Below are positions 1 through 5,302 of a stretch of 5,731 bases of DNA, piece after piece; positions within the stretch are counted from its first letter, which is position 1; the number at the start of each line of letters is the position of its first letter. A program made the position numbers and the translations under genes. The notes under the pieces are model-generated. The model did no database searches. It was not told the DNA's origin and saw only the letters and a list, made by a program, of their open reading frames with translations. Origin of the DNA: a bacterium (GTDB lineage: Bacteria > Patescibacteriota > Patescibacteriia > UBA1558 > GWA2-36-10); NCBI GenBank assembly GCA_030690875.1, contig JAUYFP010000037.1, positions 1-5,731 of the forward strand, in the 5' to 3' direction.

Positions 1-418
1 TGTTGGTGTTTTTGCTGAGTATTGGGGTAAATTGGTTATTATGAAGAAGCAGGCCGTTCATATTGCCAATTGAGGCCATAAACACATTATCTTGCTCCAT
101 TATGCCCACTACCAAGTCCAAATTTGTCAGCCAGTTTCTAATTTTGGTACTAGCGGCCAGTTCTGGCAAAATACGATTAAGCTCTTGGAGTATTTCTTCC
201 AAGAGCATTTCAGGGTCTTCTTGGCCACTACTATCAAAATAAGTGGCTATTTGATTGGTAATTTCGTCAATAAAGGCTTGTTGTTCAGTTTTGTTTTTTG
301 GCAATTCCAACATTACAAATAGGCGACCGCGCTCGCCAGCGTCGCTCATATATAACTCGGATATTTCTCGAGCATTGAGCGGATCGTAGTTAAATATTTT
401 GTGATGTTTCAGCCCCAT
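1..418 (-). CDS. Hypothetical protein, 5' portion (PP2C-like fragment?), open at left edge
   Basis: An open frame runs leftward from an ATG at 418 to the window edge without a stop, giving 139 N-terminal residues beginning MGLKHHKIFNYDPLNAREIS. No signal peptide or membrane segment is visible in this part. Residues about 25-110 look like a globular alpha/beta region with an acidic helix (EDPEMLLEEILQELNRILPE). Residues about 100-135 (LDLVVGIMEQDNVFMASIGN followed by a GLLLHNNQFTPI-like strand) resemble the PP2C/PPM phosphatase strand pair that normally carries the metal-binding 'GDSR' turn. Here the Asp of that turn is Asn, so if the resemblance is real the domain may be catalytically inactive. 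It is transcribed divergently from the regulator at 491 and has its own promoter. The resemblance is from memory of the family pattern only; that a gene is present is much surer than what it does. Confidence 0.6.
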   Translation of the reverse strand, partial: MGLKHHKIFNYDPLNAREISELYMSDAGERGRLFVMLELPKNKTEQQAFIDEITNQIATYFDSSGQEDPEMLLEEILQELNRILPELAASTKIRNWLTNLDLVVGIMEQDNVFMASIGNMNGLLLHNNQFTPILSKNTN

Positions 419-421
419 TAT

Positions 422-450
422 TTTACTTTTATCCCAAATAATATTATACT
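422..450 (+). promoter_or_regulatory. Sigma70-like promoter for the winged-helix/TsaB-like unit
   Basis: TTTACT (422-427) and TATACT (445-450) are separated by 17 bp, placing the start of transcription near 457, about 34 nt upstream of the ATG at 491. The -10 differs from consensus at one base and the -35 at two. It is interleaved with the opposing promoter; each -35 lies downstream of the other's expected start site. Confidence 0.5.
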
Positions 451-471
451 ATAAATAGTGTCGTTAGTAAA
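443..471 (-). promoter_or_regulatory. Sigma70-like promoter for the leftward gene
   Basis: Read on the minus strand, TTTACT (471-466) and a perfect TATAAT (448-443) are separated by 17 bp. Transcription would start near 436, giving a leader of about 18 nt before the ATG at 418. The leader has only a weak purine stretch (GGGAT) and no convincing Shine-Dalgarno. The -10 shares positions 445-448 with the rightward promoter, so polymerase probably cannot occupy both at once. Confidence 0.6.
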
Positions 472-476
472 CTGAC
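448..476. promoter_or_regulatory. Candidate operator dyads between divergent genes
   Basis: Two short dyads, both centred on AA, sit 16 bp apart. One is ACTAT-AA-ATAGT (448-459), overlapping the -10 elements and the expected rightward start site. The other is an imperfect GTTAGT-AA-ACTGAC (463-476), overlapping the leftward -35. Their placement suits a repressor acting on both promoters, and the adjacent gene at 491 encodes a winged-helix protein. The dyads are visible; their function is inference, and short dyads arise easily in AT-rich DNA. Confidence 0.3.
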
Positions 477-490
477 TTTTCGGCAATATT

Positions 491-1102
491 ATGCTTGAAC
501 AAATTTTTGGTTCAGTCGCTAGAACAAAAATCCTTAAATTCTTTTGTATTAACCCAGAGGATAAGTTTTTTGTTAGAGAGTTGTCTAGGCGCTTGAATTT
601 GCAGTTAAATTCCATTCGTCGCGAGGTAGCCAACTTGGAAAAGTTTGGTTTTTTGGCTTCAATGGAGGAAAATGGCAAAAAATATTATTATGCCAATCAT
701 AGTTTTTCCTTATTTTCGGAAATAAAAAATTTGGTTTTTAAGTCCTTGGCTTTGGAAGAAATGTATTTGGCTGATAAAATGTCAAAAATTCCCGGTTTAA
801 AGCTTTTGGTTTTTACCGGCGCTTTGACTGAGTCGCCGGCGGAAACCGATGTTTTGGTGGTCGGCAAAATAAATAGGGAAAAATTGGACAAATATCTCAG
901 CAAAATAGCCGAAGGCTTGCCAGGCGAATTGCGTTGCAGTTTTTTGTCGCTTAGTGATTATCTTTATCGTTTGGATATTACTGATAAGTTTATTTATGAC
1001 ATTTGGTCAAATCCGAAAATTATCGTGGTTGATAAAATATCTAAAGATTTAAAAAAGAGCATATTAGATGATTTTGATTTTAAGCATTTTAGAACGCAAT
1101 AG
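491..1102 (+). CDS. Winged-helix regulator with degenerate nucleotidyltransferase-like domain
   Basis: A 203-residue probable cytoplasmic DNA-binding protein. Residues 1-70 form an ArsR/MarR-type winged helix: the opening helix LEQIFGSVARTKILKFF, a helix-turn-helix at about 27-53 (VRELSRRLNLQLNSIRREVA), then a basic aromatic wing at about 62-68 (GKKYYYA). Residues about 104-185 resemble the minimal nucleotidyltransferase fold: the stretch 108-124 corresponds to the GS...SDIDLLVV motif, but the Gly-Ser is TGA and the first Asp of the DxD is Glu (E118, D120). It is therefore probably non-catalytic or altered. Such fusions are known as transcriptional regulators in CPR and archaea. The start at 491 has no Shine-Dalgarno but fits the domain start. 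The 3' end overlaps the next gene by 35 nt, implying translational coupling. The target is unknown; autoregulation of the divergent region is plausible. Confidence 0.8.
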   Translation: MLEQIFGSVARTKILKFFCINPEDKFFVRELSRRLNLQLNSIRREVANLEKFGFLASMEENGKKYYYANHSFSLFSEIKNLVFKSLALEEMYLADKMSKIPGLKLLVFTGALTESPAETDVLVVGKINREKLDKYLSKIAEGLPGELRCSFLSLSDYLYRLDITDKFIYDIWSNPKIIVVDKISKDLKKSILDDFDFKHFRTQ

Positions 1103-1493
1103 GGGAGCTTGGCTTCTGTCTCGTCATGGTAAGCTGAGTAAGCAGGACTTTAATCTTGAACCCGGTAGTGACCAGCTTTTATTTTTTTTGGATAAATTTT
1201 TGAAAAAAGAAAAAGTCAGTTTGAAAAAAATAAACGGAATAATTTTTTTGCTTCGTGAGGCCAGTCTGACGCAGGTAAAAGTTTTTACCACTACTATCAA
1301 TACTATTGCTTGGTATTTTGATTTGCCAGTTAAAGCTAAATTTTATTTTAAAGGTGATTTTGATCAGCTTTTAAGTAAAACCATAGCTAGTTTTCCAAAA
1401 AAACAAAAGTTTGCGCCGATAAAAGCTGAGTACAATAGGGAAACAGTTATTACTTTGTCAAAAAAACAGGCTAAGTATAAAATTAGCCGTTAA
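1068..1493 (+). CDS. Short TsaB-like protein (t6A synthesis dimerization subunit homologue)
   Basis: A 141-residue protein. TsaB partners TsaD in making N6-threonylcarbamoyladenosine at position 37 of ANN-decoding tRNAs. The similarity is to its N-lobe: MILILSILERNRGAWLLSRH matches the first ASKHA strands, and residues 36-60 (LLFFLDKFLKKEKVSLKKIN and GIIF) match the helix and strand before the GPGSFTGLR loop. Here that loop reads LREASLTQVK (62-71), keeping S, T and a basic residue but losing the glycines. Residues 72-90 (TTTINTIAWYFDLPV) continue the family pattern. Residues about 117-133 (PIKAEYNRETVITLSKK) resemble the usual TsaB C-terminal tail, so the second lobe, some 80 residues, appears to be missing. 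Usual length is about 200-230. The ATG at 1068 overlaps the upstream gene and gives the family-like MIL start; a weak AAGAG lies upstream. A terminator follows. Confidence 0.65.
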   Translation: MILILSILERNRGAWLLSRHGKLSKQDFNLEPGSDQLLFFLDKFLKKEKVSLKKINGIIFLLREASLTQVKVFTTTINTIAWYFDLPVKAKFYFKGDFDQLLSKTIASFPKKQKFAPIKAEYNRETVITLSKKQAKYKISR

Positions 1494-1515
1494 TTTTTCA
1501 TATTTAGGCACTTAT

Positions 1516-1547
1516 AAACAGCTTCTTGGTTAAAAGGGCTGTTTTTT
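1516..1547 (+). terminator. Rho-independent terminator after the TsaB-like gene
   Basis: AAACAGC (1516-1522) pairs with GCTGTTT (1538-1544), extended inward by two T-G pairs and, after a C/A mismatch, two T-A pairs. The small loop is about GGTTA, and a run of T follows (1542-1547). It begins 23 nt after the stop of the TsaB-like gene and separates that unit from the mraZ operon. Confidence 0.75.
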
Positions 1548-1566
1548 GTTGTAATAAAAGTAAAAT

Positions 1567-1575
1567 TGTGGATAA
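1567..1575 (-). promoter_or_regulatory. DnaA box, upstream copy
   Basis: TGTGGATAA on the plus strand, i.e. TTATCCACA on the minus strand, is a 9/9 match to the DnaA consensus. It lies 17 nt upstream of the -35 hexamer of the mraZ promoter. The sequence match is direct; binding is inference. Confidence 0.5.
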
Positions 1576-1592
1576 CTATGGCTTGTTAGCAA

Positions 1593-1622
1593 TTGACATT
1601 TTAGCTAATGGTGGGATATAAT
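1593..1622 (+). promoter_or_regulatory. Strong promoter of the mraZ-led division operon
   Basis: A perfect TTGACA (1593-1598) and a perfect TATAAT (1617-1622) are separated by 18 bp. The predicted start is near 1629, giving a leader of about 75 nt before the mraZ ATG. The spacer contains a perfect 8-bp palindrome TTAGCTAA (1601-1608) and a GTGGGA (1611-1616) abutting the -10. It is the best promoter in the window and the only one evident for the five downstream genes. Confidence 0.85.
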
Positions 1623-1638
1623 ATATGTAATAGACCTA

Positions 1639-1658
1639 AAAGTGGGAAAAAGTGGGGA
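1639..1658 (+). promoter_or_regulatory. MraZ-box-like tandem repeat in the mraZ leader
   Basis: Two back-to-back 10-bp units begin AAAGTGGG (1639-1648 and 1649-1658), so TGGGA and TGGGG are separated by exactly 5 nt. This agrees with the MraZ operators described in E. coli (TGGGN repeats with 5-nt gaps) and mollicutes (AAAGTG repeats with 10-bp period). A third GTGGGA (1611-1616) lies 31 bp upstream, about three helical turns, touching the -10. MraZ binding here would give negative autoregulation of the operon. Confidence 0.7.
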
Positions 1659-1673
1659 TTTCTTATTAAGCCC

Positions 1674-1682
1674 TGTGGATAA
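1674..1682 (-). promoter_or_regulatory. DnaA box, leader copy
   Basis: A second TGTGGATAA, a 9/9 match to the DnaA consensus and in the same orientation as the copy at 1567. It lies in the expected 5' leader, 22 nt before the mraZ start codon and 16 nt after the MraZ-like repeats. No other perfect copy was noticed in the window. Confidence 0.5.
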
Positions 1683-1704
1683 GTCTGAATAATAAGCAAT
1701 AAAT

Positions 1705-2136
1705 ATGTTTATTGGTGAATACCAATACAATTTGGACAACAAAAATCGCTTGGCTTTACCAGCCAAGTTTCGCAAGTTGTTTAAAGAAGGGGCAGTTATT
1801 ACCAAAGGTTTGGATAATTGTCTTTTTATTTATACGGCCAAAGAATGGGATAAGTTGGTTGAGAAATTAGCCAATTTGCCTATTAGTCAGGCCAAATCCA
1901 GAGCTTTTTCTCGTATGTTACTGGCCGGAGCCATGGATGTTAATCTTGATGGTCAGGGCCGGATTATTTTGCCAGATTATTTGAAACAATTTGCCACTTT
2001 AAATAAAAAAGTAGTTATTGCTGGTTTGTATAATAGATTAGAAGTTTGGGATGATAAATTATGGACCAAATATCAGAGAACTTCTGAAAAAGACACCAAT
2101 GAAATAGCCGAGGGCTTAGCAGACTTAGGCATTTAG
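1705..2136 (+). CDS. mraZ: Transcriptional regulator MraZ
   Basis: A full-length (143 aa) MraZ, the nucleoid-associated regulator that binds its own promoter and modulates the dcw cluster. It begins MFIGEYQYNLDNKNRLALPA, the usual MraZ opening, and has two SpoVT/AbrB-type domains. The first (about 5-50) carries D11-x-x-x-R15 followed by LALPAKFR; the second (about 76-120) carries D82GQGR86 and IILP, then a strand VIAGLYNRLEVWD. These repeated DxxxR motifs are the family's DNA-binding signature; the protein forms ring-shaped oligomers in other bacteria. The start at 1705 is fixed by the conserved N-terminus; no Shine-Dalgarno is visible. It is first gene of the operon, 2 nt before rsmH, and the AAAGTGGG repeats upstream are its probable operator. 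Confidence 0.97.
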   Translation: MFIGEYQYNLDNKNRLALPAKFRKLFKEGAVITKGLDNCLFIYTAKEWDKLVEKLANLPISQAKSRAFSRMLLAGAMDVNLDGQGRIILPDYLKQFATLNKKVVIAGLYNRLEVWDDKLWTKYQRTSEKDTNEIAEGLADLGI

Positions 2137-2138
2137 CC

Positions 2139-3134
2139 ATGTTGAGTGATTATCAGCACATTAGCGTGCTAAAAGATGAAGTATTGGAAATTTTGTCTCC
2201 CCAGCCCAATCAGAACTTTGTTGATTGCACTTTGGGTGGTGGAGGACACAGCGAAGAATTATTGAAACAGAATGGTCCAAAGGGAAAAGTATTGGCTTTT
2301 GAGCTGGATCAAAGAGCGATAGCAGCCAGTAAAACAAGATTAAAAGATTATCAAGATAGATTAATCATCGTACATAAGAGTTATGTACATTTAAAATCAG
2401 AAGTCAAAAAGCATAATTTAGACAAGAATATTTCCGGTATTTTATTGGATTTGGGCTTGTCGTCTGACCAGCTGGATAAAACCAATCGAGGGTTTTCCTT
2501 CAAGGATCATGGACTACTGGACATGAGGTTTGATCCGGCCGGTCAGACGCTGACTGCAAGCGATATTATTTTGACTTATTCGGTGTCTGCTTTATCAAAA
2601 ATATTTCAGGAGTATGGTGGAGAGAAAATGGCTAAACGTTTGGCCAGGGGAATTGTCTCTTGGCGCGAAAAACACCCCCCGACTACGCTCGGGGTAGTAA
2701 AACAAAAACAAAATCAAGCCATAAAAACTTCCATGCTTGTCTCTGTCATACTCCAAATATTGAAAATTAGCGATAGCGCCTTGAAAAAGTTCCGTATTCA
2801 TCCAGCGACCAAGGTTTTTCAAGCTCTAAGGATAGCGGTTAATGCTGAGCTGTATAACATCCAAGCTGTTTTGCCTCAGGCCATTGAAGTATTGCCCAAA
2901 GGAGGCCGGCTAGCAGTCATTAGCTTTCATTCGCTGGAAGACAGGATTGTTAAACATTATTTTAGGAGTTTGTTGGGAAGCTGTGTTTGTCCGCCATCAG
3001 CGCCGATTTGTCGCTGTGGTCAGAAGCCACAAGTAAAGATTTTGACCAAAAAAGGCATCCGGCCAAGCAGTCAGGAAGTAAAGCAAAACCCCCGCAGTCG
3101 GAGCGCTATTTTGAGAGCAATAGAAAAAATTTAG
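2139..3134 (+). CDS. rsmH: 16S rRNA (cytosine1402-N4)-methyltransferase RsmH
   Basis: A 331-residue SAM-dependent methyltransferase (formerly MraW) that adds the N4 methyl of m4Cm1402 in the 16S rRNA decoding centre. Visible motifs are ISVLKDEVLEIL (8-19); the SAM-binding loop DCTLGGGGHSE (29-39); the acidic SAM-contact strand FELD (54-57); DLGLSSDQLD (104-113); RGFSF (117-121); LDMRFD (127-132); YGGE (159-162); HPATKVFQALRIAVN (221-235); SFHSLEDR (262-269); a paired-cysteine loop with C282, C284, C291 and C293; and the terminal NPRSRSAILRA. All expected motifs are present, so the enzyme should be active. It is longer than the usual 290-320 residues because of extra residues at about 180-194, encoded by an apparent palindromic element. 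Removing them restores the family pattern REKxP-IKTS. It starts 2 nt after mraZ with no Shine-Dalgarno. Confidence 0.97.
   Translation: MLSDYQHISVLKDEVLEILSPQPNQNFVDCTLGGGGHSEELLKQNGPKGKVLAFELDQRAIAASKTRLKDYQDRLIIVHKSYVHLKSEVKKHNLDKNISGILLDLGLSSDQLDKTNRGFSFKDHGLLDMRFDPAGQTLTASDIILTYSVSALSKIFQEYGGEKMAKRLARGIVSWREKHPPTTLGVVKQKQNQAIKTSMLVSVILQILKISDSALKKFRIHPATKVFQALRIAVNAELYNIQAVLPQAIEVLPKGGRLAVISFHSLEDRIVKHYFRSLLGSCVCPPSAPICRCGQKPQVKILTKKGIRPSSQEVKQNPRSRSAILRAIEKI
2675..2710. repeat. Palindromic element inserted in frame within rsmH
   Basis: A GC-rich hairpin, CCCCGA (2677-2682), loop CTACGC, TCGGGG (2689-2694), stands out in otherwise AT-rich coding DNA. A competing pairing ACTAC/GTAGT (2682-2686 with 2694-2698) is also possible. 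The core GACTACGCTC resembles the dispersed CCCTGAGCGTAGTCGAAGGG-type palindrome seen in many bacterial genomes. The 7-mer AAAAACA occurs just before (2668-2674) and at the right end (2704-2710), 36 bp apart, which could be a target-site duplication, although A-rich repeats are easily fortuitous. The element adds 12-14 codons (about P180/P181 to K188-A194) at a variable loop before the HPATK motif, without a stop or frameshift. Confidence 0.65.
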
Positions 3135-3156
3135 TATTAAAATAAAAACAAAAATC

Positions 3157-3474
3157 ATGTTGAGAAAAAAAGTAACTAATTTTTTTGGGCGCATGAGAAA
3201 GTTCAATACTTTTATGGCTTTTACTTGCTTAGCTTGTCTAATGACTATGCTAGTTTCCACTAATTATGCTAATAGCCAGACGCTGGAAAGGACAGACCTT
3301 AATAAACAAATAAGGTCAGCTGAGGATAATTGGCGAATTATTAATGCCACTATTGGCGAACTACAAAGCACCGAGCGTATTGAAAATGAAAGTAAAAAAT
3401 TGGATTTGGTTAAAGTGCAGACCCAAGACACCTATTATTTGGCAGTCAAAGACGAAAGAGTCGCCTTAAAATAA
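3157..3474 (+). CDS. ftsL: FtsL-like bitopic cell-division protein
   Basis: A 105-residue protein with FtsL architecture: a short basic cytoplasmic N-terminus (residues 1-16, K/R-rich), one membrane helix at about 17-36 (NTFMAFTCLACLMTMLVSTN), then an extracytoplasmic heptad-like segment (about 42-70) and a terminal FtsL-type block (71-90, STERIENESKKLDLVKVQ) resembling 'IE..A.KLGM'. FtsL, with DivIC/FtsB and FtsQ/DivIB, scaffolds and activates the FtsW-FtsI septal synthase. Sequence identity in this family is low, so the call rests on topology, size and position between rsmH and ftsI. The ATG at 3157 follows a 22-nt A-rich spacer without Shine-Dalgarno; M13 (3193) is a less likely alternative, since it would remove most basic residues. 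Confidence 0.8.
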   Translation: MLRKKVTNFFGRMRKFNTFMAFTCLACLMTMLVSTNYANSQTLERTDLNKQIRSAEDNWRIINATIGELQSTERIENESKKLDLVKVQTQDTYYLAVKDERVALK

Positions 3475-3487
3475 GTAAGTTTAGTTT

Positions 3488-5299
3488 ATGAACTGGTTTC
3501 GACCCCAAGTCTATCAGTTATCCAGTTTTAGGATAAATGCCCTTTTTTTGGGTATTTTTTTCTTGCTGGCCTTGATTTTGGCCAGAATTTTTTATTTACA
3601 AATAGTGCGACATGATTATTATTTGAATTTAGGTTTGAATCAGCGTTCAATTGTCAGAGATGTTCAAGCGGAAAGAGGCCGGATATTTGCCTTGGCCAGT
3701 CCGGCAAATCCGGAAGATTTGTATCCATTGGCTATCAATAAAGTTTATTATGAAGTAAGCGTTGATCCGAGTAAAATCACTCGGCCGCAAAACGTAACTG
3801 ATATTTTTGCCCAAGTATTGGAATTAGATGAAGCTGGCCAGCAGGAGGTTTTGGATAAAATAAAAAAAGAGGATCGCTTTTATGAGCTTATTGTCAAAGA
3901 ATTGCCACAAGATAAGGTAGATGAATTAAGCAGGCTTTTTGAAGAATTGAGGTTTGATATAAATAAAACTAAAAACAAAAAAGAGCAAATAAAAGATTTG
4001 TCTGAGCTGGGAGTTAATTTTGTCAAGCATATTCTTAGGCTTTATCCGGACAAGGAAGTTGGCGCTCATATTTTAGGATTTTTGGGCTATGGAGATGACG
4101 GCATAAAAAGAGCGGGTAAATATGGTCTGGAATCTTATTTTGAAAATGATTTAGCTGGTTTTGGAGGACGAGTTATAGGGGAAAAGGATCAGGCTGGCCG
4201 TCTTTTGAATAAAAATGATGGCATAGCCGCTGAAAATGGCGCGGATTTAATTTTGACCCTTGATCGTAATATTCAATATAGCGCTTGCAAGTCGCTGGAA
4301 AAAGCAGTTGCTCAATATAATGCTCAAAGCGGAACAGTTATTATTATGGAAACCAAAACTGGAGCCATTAGAGCGATGTGCAATTATCCGAGCTTTGATC
4401 CTAATGAGTATAATAAGGTAACAGACGCTAATGTTTATAATAATTCAGCGGTTTATGAAGCTTATGAGCCGGGATCGGTGATGAAAGTAATAGCCATGTC
4501 AATAGCTATTGATCAAGATAAAGTGACGCCTGATACTTTATATGAGGATAAGGGTGAAGTAAAGTTTGCTGGCGGACAGGTAGTGAGAAATTCTGATTTA
4601 AAAGCGCATGGCATGGTTGATATGAAAGAGGTTTTGTCTTCATCACTAAACACCGGAATTATTTTTGCCACTTCGGAAATTAATAATAAGATTTTTGAAG
4701 AATACATGAAAAATTTTGGCTTTGGCCAAGAAACAGAAATTATGACAGAGCAAGAAGCTCAAGGCAACATATCTTCGCTGGCTAAAAAAGGTGATATTTA
4801 TAAAGCCACTGCCTCTTACGGGCAAGGAATTACAGTCACGCCTTTGCAAATGGTTTCAGCTGTCAATGCCATTGCCAATCAAGGAGAATTGCTTCAGCCT
4901 TACATTGTTAAGGAAATAAGGTATATCAATGGCGATAAAAAAGAGTTTAGCCCAAATATCATTCGTCGAGTAATTGATAAAAGTACCGCTGTGCAGGTTT
5001 CCGCTATGATGGTTCATACGGTTGATGTGGGTCATTCTAAAAAGGCCGGCGTAGAGGGCTACTATGTGGCTGCTAAAACCGGAACAGCTAATGTGTCTAA
5101 CCCAAACGGCGGATATTATGGTGCTGGTAAGACAATCCATACGGTTGTTGGTTTTGCTCCTAACGAAGATCCAAAATTTACTATGATTACCAAGTTAAAT
5201 TATCCTACAGCGGCTTTTGCCGAATCAACGGCCGCTCCGTTATTTGGTGAAATTGCCAAATTTTTGTTAGAATACTATCAGATAGCCCCAAGCCGTTAA
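3488..5299 (+). CDS. ftsI: Class B penicillin-binding protein (FtsI/PBP3-like peptidoglycan transpeptidase)
   Basis: A 603-residue D,D-transpeptidase that cross-links septal peptidoglycan outside the cytoplasmic membrane. A basic N-terminus leads into one membrane anchor (about 15-40). The PBP dimerization/pedestal domain follows from about 52, with the conserved ERGRIFA (62-68) and a charged, probably helical insertion (about 105-180), then GLESYFENDLAG (213-224). The transpeptidase domain runs from about 250 to the end: nucleophile motif S330-V-M-K333 in YEPGSVMK, second motif S386-L-N388, third motif K530-T-G532 in AAKTGTA. ASYGQGITVTPLQM (442-455) is also typical. All catalytic residues are present, so it should be active and beta-lactam-binding. 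No PASTA domains are seen. It lies 13 nt after the ftsL-like gene and 3 nt before the Mur ligase. PBP2/SpoVD-type naming is possible; its dcw position favours FtsI. Confidence 0.94.
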   Translation: MNWFRPQVYQLSSFRINALFLGIFFLLALILARIFYLQIVRHDYYLNLGLNQRSIVRDVQAERGRIFALASPANPEDLYPLAINKVYYEVSVDPSKITRPQNVTDIFAQVLELDEAGQQEVLDKIKKEDRFYELIVKELPQDKVDELSRLFEELRFDINKTKNKKEQIKDLSELGVNFVKHILRLYPDKEVGAHILGFLGYGDDGIKRAGKYGLESYFENDLAGFGGRVIGEKDQAGRLLNKNDGIAAENGADLILTLDRNIQYSACKSLEKAVAQYNAQSGTVIIMETKTGAIRAMCNYPSFDPNEYNKVTDANVYNNSAVYEAYEPGSVMKVIAMSIAIDQDKVTPDTLYEDKGEVKFAGGQVVRNSDLKAHGMVDMKEVLSSSLNTGIIFATSEINNKIFEEYMKNFGFGQETEIMTEQEAQGNISSLAKKGDIYKATASYGQGITVTPLQMVSAVNAIANQGELLQPYIVKEIRYINGDKKEFSPNIIRRVIDKSTAVQVSAMMVHTVDVGHSKKAGVEGYYVAAKTGTANVSNPNGGYYGAGKTIHTVVGFAPNEDPKFTMITKLNYPTAAFAESTAAPLFGEIAKFLLEYYQIAPSR

Positions 5300-5302
5300 A
5301 TT

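Noticed and set aside
92..322. Plus-strand open frame of 76 codons
   Set aside because: It lies antisense to the longer open frame 418-1, which has a promoter and protein-like composition; this frame has no promoter or recognisable motif.
1380..1493. Possible frameshift truncating the TsaB-like gene near its A-rich runs
   Set aside because: The frame is intact, the tail itself looks TsaB-like, and a terminator follows 23 nt later, leaving no room for a lost second lobe downstream.
1567..1682. Replication origin (paired DnaA boxes in an AT-rich spacer)
   Set aside because: Only two boxes, a strong promoter between them, and no dnaA, dnaN or similar neighbours; regulation of the operon is the simpler reading.
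1494..1704. Small RNA gene or riboswitch in the mraZ upstream region
   Set aside because: Apart from the terminator hairpin, promoter and protein-binding-type repeats, no extended conserved-looking structure is visible in the leader of about 75 nt.
2595..2822. Minus-strand open frame of 75 codons within rsmH
   Set aside because: Antisense to a clear RsmH. Its PERSRG-like stretch is just the reverse translation of the palindromic element.
4513..5140. Three minus-strand open frames within ftsI
   Set aside because: They are shadows of a well-conserved transpeptidase domain, with no promoter or family likeness.
491..5299. Possible alternative genetic code (all six complete genes end in TAA or TAG, none in TGA)
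   Set aside because: Six stops are too few to judge, and no gene needs an in-frame TGA to be read as an amino acid; conserved Trp and Gly positions use normal codons.
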